Source: Stomorhina lunata (Eukaryota > Arthropoda > Insecta > Diptera > Rhiniidae). Taken from it: DNA of 64,000 bases. The notes under the pieces were generated by a model. That model worked only from the letters and a program-made list of their open reading frames with translations, was not told the DNA's origin and ran no database searches. Of this stretch, positions 49,485-61,762 are shown piece after piece. How positions within the stretch are numbered: position 1 is the first letter of the stretch; every line of letters begins with the position of its first letter. The stretch spans positions 62,537,928 to 62,601,927 of the forward strand of contig OW121744.1 in assembly GCA_933228675.1 (NCBI GenBank). The letters are read 5' to 3'. The translations under genes were made by a program, and so were the position numbers.

Positions 49485-52400
49485 AGCTCTACATTATGAT
49501 AATACACTTACCACCGATTTTACTATTTTTATTGAAAAATTTTCAAAATTTTTCTACTTTTTTATGGAAATTTTAAAATTTTCATTTTTCGTTACAGACA
49601 AATTTCACTATTTATATAGAGAAATTTTCCAAATTTCACTATTTTTATAGGGAAATTTTCAAAATTTTACTATTTTTATAGGGAAATTTTCAAAATTTTA
49701 CTATTTTTATAGGGAAATTTTCAAAATTTTACTATTTTTATAGGGAAATGTTTGAAATTTCACTACTTTCATAGGGAAATTTTTAAAATTTTAACATCTT
49801 AGAGAAAAATTTCACTATTTTTATTAGGAAATTTTCAAAATTTAACTATATTTTTACGGAAATTTTCAAAATTTCATTCGTTTTATAAGGAAGATTTCAA
49901 AATTTCAGTATTTTAATCGGGAAATTTTCAAAATTTTTGGTAAATTTCACTATTTTTATAGGGAAATTTACACTATTTCTGTATATATTTAAAAAAATCT
50001 ACTATTTTTATAGGAACATTTTCAAAATTTCATTACTTTTATAGGGAACTTTTCAAAATTTAGGGAAATTTAAAAAATTCCACTATTTTTAAAGGGAAAT
50101 TTTAAAAATTTCACAATTTTTATAGGTAAATTTTCAAAATTTCACTTTTTTCATAGGGAATTTTCAAAATTTTACTATTTTTGTATGGAAACTTACCAAA
50201 TTTCACTACTTTAATAGAGAAATTTTCAAAATTTCACTATTTTTATAGAGAAATTTTCAAAATTTAACTATTTTTATAAGGAAATATTTCAAATTTCACT
50301 ACTTTTATAGGGAAATTTTAAAAATTTTAATATTTTTTGAGAAAAATATTCACTATTTTTATTAGGAAATTTTCAAAATTTAACTATATTTTTAGGGAAT
50401 TTTTTAAAATTTCATTCGGTATTATAATAGGAAAATTTTCAAAATCTTACTATTTTGGTAACAACAATTTTCAAATTTCACTTTTTTTATTTACAAAATT
50501 TTACTGTTTTTATTGGAAAATTTTCAAAATTTCACCATTTTTAAAGAGAAATTTTAAAAATTTGATTATTTTTATAGGGAAATTTTAAAAATTTCAATAT
50601 TTTTACAGGGAAACTTTTAAAATTTTACTATTTTTATAGTTTTTTTAAAAATGTCACTACTTTTATAGGAAAATTTTCAAAATTGAACTGTATTTATAGG
50701 AAAATTTTCACTATTTTTAATTAATTTTCAAAATTTTACTTTTTTATAGAGAAATTTTTATAAGGAATTTGAAAAATTTCACTATTTTTATAGGGAAATT
50801 TCCAAAATATCACTATTTTTATTGGAAAATTTCACTATTTTCATAGAGAAATTTTGAAAATTTTACTATTTATAAAAGGACATTTTTAAAATTTCACTAT
50901 TTTTATAAAAAATTTCACTTTTTGTATAAGGAATTTTTAAAATTATACTATTTTTGTAGGGAAATATTTAAAATTTCACTTTTTTATAGGAAAATTAAAA
51001 AAAAATTTTTTTTGAAGGGAAATTTTCAAAATTTTACTATCTTAATATCTAGCTCTACATTACGATAATACACTTACCACCGATTTTACTATTTTTATTG
51101 AAAAATTTTCAAAATTTTACTATTTTTTATGGAAATTTTAAAATTTTCATTATTCGTTACAGACAAATTTCACTATTTTTATAGAGAAATTTTCTAAATT
51201 TAACTATTTTTATAGGGAAATTTTCAAAATTTTACTATTTTTATATGGAAATGTTTGAAATTTCACTACTTTCATAGGGAAATTTTTAAAATTTTAGCAT
51301 TTTAAGAGAAACATTTTCTAAAATTTCATTATTTTTTTTAGGAAATTTTCAAAATTTAACTATATTTTTAGGGAAATTTTCAAAATTTCATTCGTTTTAT
51401 AAGGAAGATTTCAAAGCTTCAGTATTTTAATAGGGAAATTTTTGATGAATTTCACTATTTTTATAGGGAAATTTTCAAAATTTCACTATTTCTATATATC
51501 CTCCTCCTGAAGAGATGGCTTAACCAACCATCGAAACGCGTCGAGGACTTTGGTTTCTCCGCAAACATTTTTTGGCTTTTTATCAATAAATTGGTCTGTT
51601 ACATTAATAAATAAATGTAACAGATTAGGGATCAAATGCGAATACTCTTCTTTTTGAATATTTCTATATATATTTAAAAAAAAAGTACTATTTTTATAGG
51701 GAAATTTTACTATTTTTATAGGGAAATTTTCAAAATTTGACTATTTTTGTTGGTAAATTTTAAAAATTTTAATATTTTTATAGGGAAATTTTGAAAATAT
51801 CACTATTTTTATATTGAAACTTTCAAAATTTTACTATTTTTATAGAAAAATTTTTAAAATTTCACTACTTTTATAGGGAAATTTTCAAAAGTTAACTGTA
51901 TTTATAGGAAACTTTTCAAAATTTCACTATTTTCACAGGATAATTTTAAAAATTTCACTTTTTTTCATAGAGAAACTTTAAAAATTTCGCAATTTTTATA
52001 GGGAATTTTAAAAATTTCACTATTTTTATAGGAATATTTCAAAATTTTACTATTTTTAAAAGGAAATTTTCAAAATTTCACTATTTTTATAGGGAATTTT
52101 TAAAATTTTACTATTTTTGTAGGGAAATATTTAAAATTTCACTATTTTTATAGGAAAACATTAAAAAATCATTATTTTTGAAGGGAAATTTTCAATTATG
52201 GAAATTTTCAAATACAGAAATTTTCCAAATTTCACTATTTTTATAGGAAAATTTTAAAAATTTATTATTTTTCAAGAAAAATTTTCAAAATTTCACTATT
52301 TTTATAGGAAAATTTTTAAGATTTCACTATTTTTATAGGAAAATTTAAAAAAAATCATTATTTTTAAAGAAAAAATTTACAAATTTCACTATTTTTATTA

Positions 52401-52930
52401 GGAAATTTTCAAAATTTCATTATTTTTATATGGAAATTTTCAAAATTTGACTATTTTTATATAAAAGTTTAAAAAATTTACTATTTTTATAAGGAACTTT
52501 TTAAAATTTTATTATTTTTATAGGGACATTTTAAAAATTCCACTATTTTTAAAGGAAAATTTTACAAATTTCACAACTTTTATAGGGAAATTTTCAAAAT
52601 TTCACTATTTTTATAGGGAATTTTCAAAATTTTACTATTTTTGTATGGAAATTTATTAAATTTCACTATTTTTATAGAGAAATTTTCAAAATTTCACTAT
52701 TTTTACAGGGAAATTTTCAAAATTTAACTATTTTTATAGGGAAATGTTTGAAATTTCACTACTTTTATAGGGAAATTTTGAAAATTGTAATATTTTTGAG
52801 AAAAATTTTGCAATATTCACTGTTTTTATTAGGAAATTTTCACAATGTAACTATAGTTTTAGGGAAATTTTTAAAATTTCATTCGTTTCATAAAGAAGTT
52901 TTCAAAACTTCAGTAATAAAATAAGCTACA
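49485..52930. repeat. 3.4-kb minisatellite upstream of ABCG
   Basis: Degenerate array of roughly 30-bp units like AAATTTCACTATTTTTATAG then GGAAATTTTC. A higher-order duplication of about 1.56 kb is visible: AGCTCTACATTATGATAATA with ACACTTACCACCG at 49487 recurs at 51052 followed by the same units. A 160-bp non-array insert lies at 51500-51660. The array begins about 520 bp upstream of the ABCG ATG. Confidence 0.92.
51500..51660 (+). mobile_element. inserted fragment with hairpin and CGAAACGCG
   Basis: CCTCCTCCTGAAGAGATGGC, TTAACCAACCATCGAAACGC, GTCGAGGAC, then CAATAAATTGGTCTGTTACA and a TGTAACAGATT echo. The CTGAAGA..GATGG..CCATCGAAACG arrangement recalls the hammerhead-like ends of Penelope-type elements, although the canonical core is CTGATGA. 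It breaks the minisatellite. Confidence 0.35.
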
Positions 52931-53540
52931 GTCAGGGACTAAAGTCTTCATCCATACCCAAAATTTCATATAGTTTATACCAAAAATATTCAATTCCATT
53001 TTAATTATACGAAACAAAATGTTTCATTATTCTCTAAAAATAACAAGAAAACAGAAGACTTCTTAAATTTAAATTATAATTTTGTTGGTCCACCGTTAGC
53101 ATTATCCATTATATCATACATTTGTTATACATTTGTTTGTTGGTAACATCGACATGAGCAACTTGTCAATAGGTTTAAGGTCTGGCGATTGTGAAGGGGT
53201 TTTTAATTGCCTTGAAGCATGATATAGCAGACAATCTCTAACATTGAGCGTGGTATGCTTAGGATCGTTGTCCTGTTGGAAGATCCAACTCTAGACAAGG
53301 CCCAACATATCAACTGATGGCAGAAAATTACATTCTAATAGTTTTTTATAGTAGTATCGATCCATAATACCTTCAATAAACATTAGCCGGCTAACTCCAG
53401 ATGCTGCAATTGCGCCCCAAGCCATTACGTTGCCACCACCATGTTTCACTGTTGGCACAACATTCTTTTTCTCAAGAGTTGCATTTTTTTACGCCAAACC
53501 TTTCCTTGTCCATCATTTCCGAACAAGTTAAACTTGCAAA
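52929..53540 (-). pseudogene. Tc1-like transposase, truncated
   Basis: The lower edge CAGTCAGGGACTAAAGTCTT next to TA looks like a Tc1-type end. Minus strand reads FNLFGNDGQGKVWRKK, VMAWGAIAASGVSRLMFIEG, IMDRYYYKKLLECNFLPSVD, FQQDNDPKHTTLNVRDCLLY, QSPDLKPIDKLLMS. This is the DD34E catalytic domain in order; the usual NPIEHLW Glu is replaced in KPIDKL, one stop lies before SWIFQQD, and there is a frameshift near 53480. The N-terminal DNA-binding half is missing. Confidence 0.82.
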
Positions 53541-53549
53541 ATTATTTTC

Positions 53550-54140
53550 GATATGTTGAGAAAGTTTTGTATTGAAAATGGATCGGTTCACATTTAGTTA
53601 GAGCTCCCATATAACCCGGACCCGGGAATCACATTAATGTTGATAAATTAAATCCAATTGTAATAGATATGACAACTTAATATCGAACAGAGAAGTTTTA
53701 TGCAACTATTGGTCAGTATATCAATATACATTTTATTGGAATCGGTTCATACTTGACTATAGCTTTCATATAAAAACCATTCCCGGAAACCACTAAAATG
53801 TAACAAAGGCCAGTTGAAAGCTATTAAATTATAAACTATGACAGCTTTATATAAATACCAGCCAATGTATAAAATTTTGTGACAATCGGTCACCATATTC
53901 GAACGATTCTCCAATACGATCGTTTTCTAATCGATCGATTTCAGAAATATTTTTGAGATAATTTTCCCTATTTCCACAAAAAAATCAAACCAAATGAAAT
54001 TTAAGATACCAGTCAAAAGCCAGCCAGCCGGACGGACATCGTTAAAATAAAGGTGGGCCTCAGACCAATATTTCTATGCGTTACAAACATCAGCACAAAC
54101 CTAATATACCCTTTCCACCTATGGTGGTGAAGGGTATAAT
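53550..54140 (+). repeat. DINE/mini-me-like repeat, copy with GGTGAAGGG end
   Basis: Blocks ATATGTTGAGAAAGTTTTGT, GAGCTCCCATATAACCCGGA, GGGAATCACATTAATGTTGA match 40680-40800 and 60080-60190. It ends with AATATTTCTATGCGTTACAA, ACATCAGCACAAAC and CCACCTATGGTGGTGAAGGG then TATAATA, the family's closing hairpin. Confidence 0.65.
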
Positions 54141-54212
54141 AAAAAAGTACTGCCTATGGTAGGGTAGCGGTAATGGTTACCATTCATGCAAAATACTTTC
54201 GTCACAGTAATA

Positions 54213-55517
54213 TCGGGTGTTTTTTATTGAGGTATAGAACTTTAAGTTGGCATCACTTTTTTAACTGGCGGCCATTTTGTCAGCTGTCAAGTGATTAATA
54301 TTTAGTTTGGTTTGCCATTTCATCATGAACAGGTTGACAAAAGAACAACGCTTGCAAATCGTGCAAATTTATTTCTAAAATAATGGTTCAGTTCGCGAAG
54401 TTTACCGCAAGCTCCGTCCATTTTATGGTCGACATAATCGTCCATCAGAGCAATTAATTCGGTTAGTCATGGATCGTTTTCGCACTACGTTTACTCAATG
54501 TGATAATACGCATCCGCAGCGACGTCGAACAGTGCGCACCGAAGAAACAATTGCCGCTGTAGAGCAAAGTGTTGAAGAGGACCCGAATGAATCGATTCGC
54601 CACCGTGCACAGCAATTGGAGCTTTGTCCATCAACTTTATGGAAGATTTTGCGCAAAGATCTTGGCTAGCGACCTTACAAGATCCAGCTTGTGCAAGAAT
54701 TAAAGCCGCGAGACCATGCAATGCGTCGTGATTTTGGTGTATGGGCCGAAAATGAGATTGATCTCGATGCTGATTTTCATCGCAAAAATTTGTTCAGTGA
54801 TGAGGCTCATTTTTGGTTGAATGGCTACGTCAACAAGCAAAATTGCCGCATTTGGAGTGAAGAGAATCCACATGAGACCCTTGAGACGCCATTACATCCA
54901 CAAAAACTGACTGTTTGGTGTGCTCTATGGGCTAGTGGAGTCATTGGGCCATACTTCTTCCGAAATAATGCTGGAGAGTCAGTTACCATAAATGGAGACC
55001 GGTATAGAGCCATGATAACCGACTATTTTGTTCCCCAATTGGATGGCATGAATGTGGATGAGTTGTGGTTCCAACAAGACGGCGCTACATGCCACACAGC
55101 GCACGTCACAATTGATTTATTGAAGGAAACATTCGATGAACGCATAATTTCGCGGAATGGACCTGTCAATTGGCCACCAAGATCGTGCGATTTGACACCA
55201 CTGGATTATTTTCTTTGAGGATATGTGAAGTCGCTCGTCTACGCCAACAAACCAGAAACGTTAGGGGACTTGGAAGCCAACATTCGTGGCGTTATTGCCA
55301 ACATACGGCCCCATATGCTCGAAAAAGTAGTTGAAAATTGGACCTGTAGAATTGGCTTTATTCGAGCAGGCCGCGGCGGCCACATGCCCGAAATCATATT
55401 TAAACATTAATGGCATAAAATTATCCTTCCAATAAAGCCAAATTGATGGACATTAAAACGATTTTCTTGTGTTTTATTTCAATTCGAAGTTCTATACCTC
55501 TAAAAAAAACACCCATT
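54213..55517 (+). mobile_element. mariner-like element, 1305 bp
   Basis: Ends share GGGTGTTTTTT..GAGGTATAGAACTT in inverted orientation (left 54216-54243, right 55485-55514), each next to TA (54211-54212 and 55518-55519). It contains a single transposase frame with three stops. Typical size for mariner. Confidence 0.88.
54325..55410 (+). pseudogene. mariner-type transposase with three stops
   Basis: One continuous frame of 361 codons from MNRLTKEQRLQIVQIYF to PEIIFKH, broken only by TAA at 54376, TAG at 54667 and TGA at 55216 (a Trp codon in relatives, FLWGY). No frameshift. The N-terminal helix-turn-helix region is RTEETIAAVEQSVEEDPNES and RHRAQQLELCPSTLWKILRK. Catalytic residues are kept: FSDEAHFWLNGYVN (first Asp), WFQQDGATCHTA (second), RSCDLTPLDYFL (third). 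By my count 36 residues separate second and third Asp, not the 34 of classical mariner. Inactive but young. Confidence 0.92.
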
Positions 55518-55519
55518 AT

Positions 55520-56125
55520 AAACAAATTCAATGGTTTAAATTTGTTTTCCATTTTAACCTTCAAAATTATTTATATATTAATAAATTACAAATCATTCGC
55601 AAAATTTGTCTCGCCGTACTTAACTTATCTGGGTAAAAAGTCATTAGCCTCTCAGTGTATATAGACAAATTTGTTAAATTGCCAAACTTTTATATTTGTT
55701 CTTTGTTTTCTTGGATACAGAGTAATCAAATTTTTAAAAATACATACATATGTAAATATTTACACACTTTAAGTGTAATTATGAATATATGTATGTAAGT
55801 TTAGCTGTTTGTAAATACAGACGTACATATAAATAAATAAATACCCCTTTTTTACGTTGTACATAATGATATACCTATTAAACAATAATTTATTGAATAT
55901 AAATAAACGATTAATGCATTCAATCAATTTTTCTTTTTTTTCTCAAAGTGTATACAATATTTTATTTTTATCAAAAACATACGACAAACAACTGTTTCAT
56001 TATTAATTTATCGGAACAGGTTATTCAATATTGCAATCATTTTTACCGCAAATACTTATGTATAAATATATGCTTTGTCATCTAGTTATATCTATAAATA
56101 TGCAGAATTATTATAATATTCTTAT
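55520..56125. other. AT-rich intergenic, nothing recognised
   Basis: TACATACATATGTAAATATT and similar simple stretches; a few short AT-rich frames without similarity. I see no element end except the edges of its neighbours. Confidence 0.45.
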
Positions 56126-56130
56126 ATAGG

Positions 56131-57285
56131 CACAGTAGGAAATTACGGCCAAAACCCCCAAAAATGTTTTTAATTTTTTTTTTTTTGAGAAATTTTAGTG
56201 TCAGATTAGAGCTGACATTTCAAAACATGTAATTCCAAATTTTTACCATACTGCATTGCCTACTAAGGCTGTAATAATTCCTCAAAGTTTGAATATTTGT
56301 TTATATGTTCGTAATAAAATTATTTGTATATTTGAACGCATTCGCTTAATTTTGGAATACGTGTAAAATTTTGACTTTCTTGAATTAAAAAGTAGATAGC
56401 TTTTACTAAACAGCGCTAATTTCAGTATCTTTTGACCTATGCTTCATCTAGAAATCTAGCGGTTAAAACAACCATCAAAAAAATTTAATACAAAGTTTGA
56501 TAGACCGCGAATTTTTTTTAGAGATTTTTAGAGGTTGAAGCACAATACTCTCTAATAGCTGAAGTCAATCATTAATAAGCCCTATGAATTTCATATCTAT
56601 TTGCATCCCATTTCAAGAATTAGAACGTTTTTAGTAGCACCCCTTTTTCACAATTTTTTGCAATTTATCGCTAAAAAAAAATCACTACTTGAAGTAAAAT
56701 ATAGGCGTGATTTAATATTTTTATGCCATTTTCTTTAGTTTCCTTTCTAATTCTATGCAAAATTTATATATAAAGATAAAAAACAACAAAATTTTTAATT
56801 TTGAATGACTTTTGTATAATTTATTTAAGTATATAGGTGGTGGTCACATAATTGTGTACGCAATAAAAATTTAAAAATCCGCAAATTTAATATTATCCAA
56901 GAACTCGTAATTTTTTTTATAAAAATATTCAATGTTTAGAGTTTTTCTGTAGGTTTGTTAGAAGCATACAAAATCTGGTTTTAAGCTCATAGTATGAACC
57001 CAATATCTCTGAAAGGACATATCCGATTTTGTCAAGTCATGTATCTTAGGATAAGTATTCTTTTCATATATAATTCTATTTAAGTAAATAATTTTTATAA
57101 TCGCCAGCAAAGATTTTTTTAGCATGTTTAGTAGTCCAGTTTTATGTGACCACAGACTTTATATTTTCTTAAAAAAACTATTTCAGTTTAACTAAAGGTA
57201 TATTATTTATATACACTAAAAATTTCAAGAACAAAAGTCAATAAGTTACCAAGTTATTGAGTTTTGGCCGTATTCTCCCACTGTG
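56131..57285 (-). mobile_element. CACAGTG-ended TIR element, copy 2
   Basis: Reverse orientation relative to copy 1; more than 90 percent alike by eye across 1.15 kb. Ends CACAGTAGGAAATTACGGCC (56131) and, inverted, CACAGTGGGAGAATACGGCC (57285). The right side abuts the hairpin of a DINE-like copy (CATAGGTGGAAAGGG), the same target position as in copy 1; the left flank (TTATATAGG) is not DINE-like and no exact target duplication is readable. Confidence 0.75.
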
Positions 57286-58033
57286 CATAGGTGGAAAGGG
57301 TATTATAAGTTTGTGCTGATGTATGTAACGCGTAGAAATATTTATCTCAGACATACCTTTTAGTATACCAATAGACTTAGAATCACTTTCTGAGTGGATT
57401 TAGCGATGTCAGTATGTCCGTCCGTCTGGCTGGACCCCCATGTAATCAAAGTACAGGTCGCAATTATATAGGTTATTTAATGAAATTTTCCACAGATCTT
57501 TTTTTTGATAGTAGGACCACGGCTATTGAAATTCGTCAAAATCGGTCCATTATTTATGGTATCTCCCATAGCACCCACCTCCCGGAATTGATATTTTGGC
57601 CACAAATACCAATATTTTTCATGAAATTTAAAACAAATGCTGCTTATGTAAACCAAAATCACTGTGCCAAATTTCGTTGAAATCGGTCCACATTTGACCA
57701 AAGCTCCTATACAAACTCTTCTGTCAAAACGCACTAAATGAGACAAAGACCAATAAAAAGCTCGTAAATCTGAAGATAATCAGAATTTTGAATTTATTTT
57801 TTGCACAAACAATTTTTGTAAAAACTGTAATCAATTTGCCAAATTTGACCCTAGCTCTCATATAAGTTCAAATAACGAAAAATGCTTCAATATATAAGTT
57901 TTGAGAAAATGTTTGTATGATGGCAAAATTTAGCAATTATTTATCTTTATACAGGAAAAAGAACACCTTTGACCTTAGTGGTGAAGGGTATCGTATGGTC
58001 GGGCTTGAGCGACTACACCACTTTCTTACTTGT
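57286..58033 (-). mobile_element. DINE/mini-me-like repeat, copy 3
   Basis: From AGGTGGAAAGGGTATTATAA through GTGCTGATGTATGTAACGCG, GATGTCAGTATGTCCGTCCG and back to GGTATCGTATGGTCGGGCTT, CACTTTCTTACTTGTTTT. Same content as copy 1 reversed. The half hairpin on its left is missing because of the element at 56131. Confidence 0.75.
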
Positions 58034-58369
58034 TTTAAGTTCAAATTGATTTACAATTTTACTGAAAATTGAATCATCTATTTAAAGCCCTGGTCTATTC
58101 TCAGTCCTAGAAGTTGATCAATTAAACAAAAGATTTAATCGAATATGATTTATATTATGTATCGGAAAGATCCAAGTGTTTTAGTTTATTATTCTTTCAT
58201 TCAAATTTGTATATATAATTTGTAAATGACATTGACACATTATGATTTTTTTATGAAAATGCTTTTTGTAAAATAAATTTCTAAAATGTAAAGCTCACTG
58301 TAAAATGTGCTATAAATGTGGTATTAGATCTGAAATGAGAAAATTTTGCATATCGATTTCTGTTTATAC

Positions 58370-58420
58370 ACATTTCTTCTTCTGTTATCCTTGACCCCCA
58401 GTGGAGCATAGGGCCTCATT
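58370..58420 (-). mobile_element. endonuclease-RT LINE 3' terminus
   Basis: Minus strand GAGGCCCTATGCTCCACTGG then GGGTCAAGGATAACAGAAGA: the last codons and tail of the LINE family at 34010 and the fused tail in 660-1300. Only about 45 bp remain. Confidence 0.6.
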
Positions 58421-58429
58421 TATCATTTT

Positions 58430-59700
58430 TATACCCTTCACCAATAGGTGAAAGGGTATTATAAGTTTGTGATTCCGTTTGTAATTTTTTTATTAGTGAT
58501 CGTAGACCCCATAAAAATTATACCGATCGACTCAGAATCGGGAGGAGAATCGATTAAGCGATGTCCGTCTGTCTGTCTGTCCGTCTGTCTGTCTGTCCGT
58601 CCGTCTGTCTGTCTGTTGAAATCAAGTTTCTGAAGCCCCTGGAGGATGGACTTACATAAATTATATATCAGATTTTAGGAAATTCTCCCGCAATGAACGC
58701 TATTAAATTTCATTAAAATTGGTTTATAAACACCGAAAATATCGAAAAAATACCAAAAATTAGACGAAAATTTTAAAATTTTTGATTGAAACACACTTTT
58801 AAATAACAAGAGAAAAAAGATACATGTGATAATATGTTATATATCAGATTGTAGGAAATATTTTCCCAAAGCACTCTGCAAAATTTTATCAAAATCGGTC
58901 CATAAACAACTGATATATCGCTAAAACACTGAATTTGATGTATCGCAAATTGCCCAAAGTACACATTAGAGAATGTTTGTTGAAAAAATTAAATGCAGAA
59001 ATAGGAAAAACTATCCTCCTTTAGTACGGACCTACATAAATTTTATATCAGATTTTAGGAAATTCCCCCACCAAGCACGTTATTAAATTTTATCAAAAGC
59101 GGTCTATAAACAATTGAGATATCGCCATAACACTACATTTGATGTACAGCAAATTGCCCAAAGTACGTGTCTAAGAAATTTTGTTTACATTTTGTAAGTA
59201 TTGTTTCAGCGATATCTCAGGTGTTTATGGACCGATTGTGATGAAATTTGACATCGTTCTTTATGGGAGGATTTTCTAAAATCTGATATACTCCACAAAT
59301 CTGATTATGAATACCATTCAAATTGTACCGATCAACTCAGAATCGGCACAAGAATCGATTTCGCGACCTCCGTCCGTCTGTTTGTTTGCCCGTCCGTCCG
59401 TCTGTTTGTTTGTCCGTCCGTCTACATGTCCGTCCGTCTACCTGTCTGTCCTTTTTTCTGTTGTAGTCAAGTTTTTGGAGCTCCTGTTTTGTCGATACCT
59501 CAGATGTTTATTTTGATGAAGTTTAATAGCGTCCTTCGCAGGGGATTATCTAAATCCTGATGCATTCTGTAATTTGTGGTAGATATAATTTAGCGTTTAA
59601 GCGATGGTGTTTTGATCGACAATGTTGAAATTCAGGGTGGGACAATTCAGGAGCTCCACAAATCTGGTTTTAGCAGACAGACACACTGCATTTATCTTAA
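58430..59700 (+). repeat. mini-me-like region with GTCY microsatellites
   Basis: TATACCCTTCACCAATAGGT, AAAGGGTATTATAAGTTTGT, then GATCGACTCAGAATCGGGAG and a GTCY tract at 58563-58615; a second start-like part at 59310-59460 has another GTCY tract (CCGTCCGTCTGTTTGTTTGT). The blocks TATATCAGATTTTAGGAAAT and CGGTCCATAAACAA-type sequence repeat several times (58660, 58845, 59045). At least two copies or one internally duplicated copy. Confidence 0.7.
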
Positions 59701-60059
59701 TTTTGTGTCTGACTTTTGAACATTATGATAACATTTGAGAATGTATTATATATCAAATTATAGGTAATCTTCCTAGGAAGTACAAAAATGCAGCTGATTA
59801 CATGATATCCGTTCAAAACCTACATATGTATGTAAGTATCTCACATATCAACAAAAATTTAAATTTTTTAATTGCAATTGGGAGAAATCCGTTCACGTTT
59901 GACAATTGATCCCGTATAACTTCGCCTAAGGCAATCTCTTAGTAGCTAATAAATGACAAATTATAATAGATACGATGATGACATTTAGTATAAAGACGTT
60001 GTACAATATTGATATTCAGGACAATAGCGCCTAAAATAAACTTTCTATAGGGACAACAT

Positions 60060-60195
60060 TTGACAAAAGTATTTCTGATCTCTTGAAAAGTTCGATATTG
60101 AAAATGGGCGAGCTCTATTCACATTTAGTGAAATCTCCCATATAAACCCGACCGGGAATCGATTTAATGCTGATAAATTAAATCACATTAAAATT
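60060..60195 (+). repeat. mini-me-like fragment
   Basis: GTTCGATATTGAAAATGGGC, ATCTCCCATATAAACCCGAC, GGGAATCGATTTAATGCTGA: same blocks as 40690-40800 and 53560-53660. Confidence 0.55.
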
Positions 60196-60542
60196 GCACA
60201 AAGAACTACAGCAAAACTTTCCAAACTTCCATCGGACAGATCGAAAGAACTATACATCCCAAATATTATTGATGAAGTGTTCATTTTAATTAATTAACTA
60301 ACTTCAAATTAATAAGTAAACTTTTCCGACAAAGCTGATAACCATACATTCAAAAGCTATATATTTCATGTATGTATCTAAAACTAAGAGTGTATACCCT
60401 TTAATTTTAAGGCTTGTATACATTGACAATCATTGTTAAAGCTTTGACCTAAATCAGTCCGCTAACTTCAGAGTTTTACATAACTAATCAAGAACTTTTA
60501 CTAGTTGGATAATTCGTACGAATTAAAGTGCACAACCCTCAC

Positions 60543-60840
60543 TGGGCACAGCGTTTTTGGGTTGCATGTCAGAATACTTAAACTTCATCAAATCGATGTG
60601 CTATTGCAAATCTAAGGGCATCTACATTTTGAAGCATCTTTTCTGCATGGTTTATCTTGTCTATCGAACTTTATTAAATGTTCGTAAAATATGTGTCTAT
60701 TTTATTTCGAAGCTACTGGCTGGCTTAAATATGCATTCTCTACTTGTAGTCTAGTAATCATTATCTTTCACAAAGGGACCACTTTAGAACCCAAGTGAAG
60801 CTTCCCTAGACATCAGCCACCTGCCCAACCTAACCTTTGG
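60543..60840 (+). mobile_element. Jockey/R1-like LINE 3' end, second copy
   Basis: GGGCACAGCGTTTTTGGGTT translates to LGHSVFGLHVRILKLHQID, parallel to TEHCIIGLHARRLNLQRND at 32695. NVRKICVYF..GWL parallels NIRKIGSFIAVSGWL. It ends ACAAAGGGACCACTTTAGAA then CCAACCTAACCTTTGG, like ACAAAGAGACCACTTTCTAG at 32998. Degenerate. Confidence 0.7.
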
Positions 60841-60954
60841 GTGCATAACTATTCCAGATGATGACGCCACCGAAAAGGTTTTCGTTTTCCGACTCTTAAT
60901 TTTAAAGACTCTTTGCACATAATACTAGTATAACCAAATATTGCTACGAATTAC

Positions 60955-61030
60955 ATTAAGTACTTTTGGAACACCATTGGTGAAGGGTATCCAAGATTCG
61001 GCAAAGCCGAATATACCACTCTTACTTGTT
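60955..61030 (+). repeat. mini-me/DINE end fragment
   Basis: ACACCATTGGTGAAGGGTAT then CAAGATTCGGCAAAGCCGAA and TATACCACTCTTACTTGTTT. It combines the GGTGAAGGGTAT hairpin side and the CTTACTTGTTT end of the DINE-like family in one short piece, with a CGGC hairpin between. Confidence 0.5.
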
Positions 61031-61253
61031 TTATACACATTTAGCTACATTAAAATTTAATGTTGAAAATTAATTATACCTACAATACAAAGAAATCTTG
61101 AATTTTTTCCAACAGTTAAATCTTCAAAAATTACCAGATATGTAACATACGTTTTAAGCTACGAACGTTATGTCTGAAAAATGTTTGACGTCAAAAATTG
61201 AATCGTAAAAATTCTCGAACTGTTATTTATCAGAACTGTCGACTTGGATTTAA

Positions 61254-61565
61254 TCAGCTAAAGTGAACCGATGAACCCAATTCGTTTTTTTTTTTCGTAA
61301 CATAAAAATATGCATGCATACGATTCAATTTCGCACTTTTGTAAAATGAGGTGCACCTTAATGTACATACATATAGTAATTTTTTACCTAGATACTGTAA
61401 TAACGCACAGTGCAGTACATGTATTTCATTTAAAGATTTATTCGAACTAAATGCATTGTTTCTGTTAATAAAGGAAAGTGAGTGACCCTTAATTAAATAT
61501 TTATGCTTTATAGTTTTATTTAATGATATTTCGTGTGAAATATGTAATTGCAGCCACACGATCAA
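61254..61565. other. non-repetitive stretch, no gene supported
   Basis: A minus-strand open frame of about 100 codons exists here, but it is rich in Asn, Lys and His in a way that fits AT-rich DNA and matches no family I know. Treated as non-coding. Confidence 0.4.
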
Positions 61566-61762
61566 GTTTTGATTGTAGGGACTTTATTTTTTTTCTTTAC
61601 ATCTTTCACAGGAATTACAGGCCTTCAGTTTTGAGTCGTTGCGCCTATATGATGAAAGATTCATATTCCACATAATTTCGTGACTTATGAACAGCAAAAC
61701 ATATTTTATTTACTATTTTTTATCGGCTAACGTATTTCACTCTTAACATTATTTATTTTTAA

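Noticed and set aside
57414..57746. Frames on both strands in the DINE-like copy 3
   Set aside because: Same situation as at 9620-10145; repeat sequence without a conserved frame.
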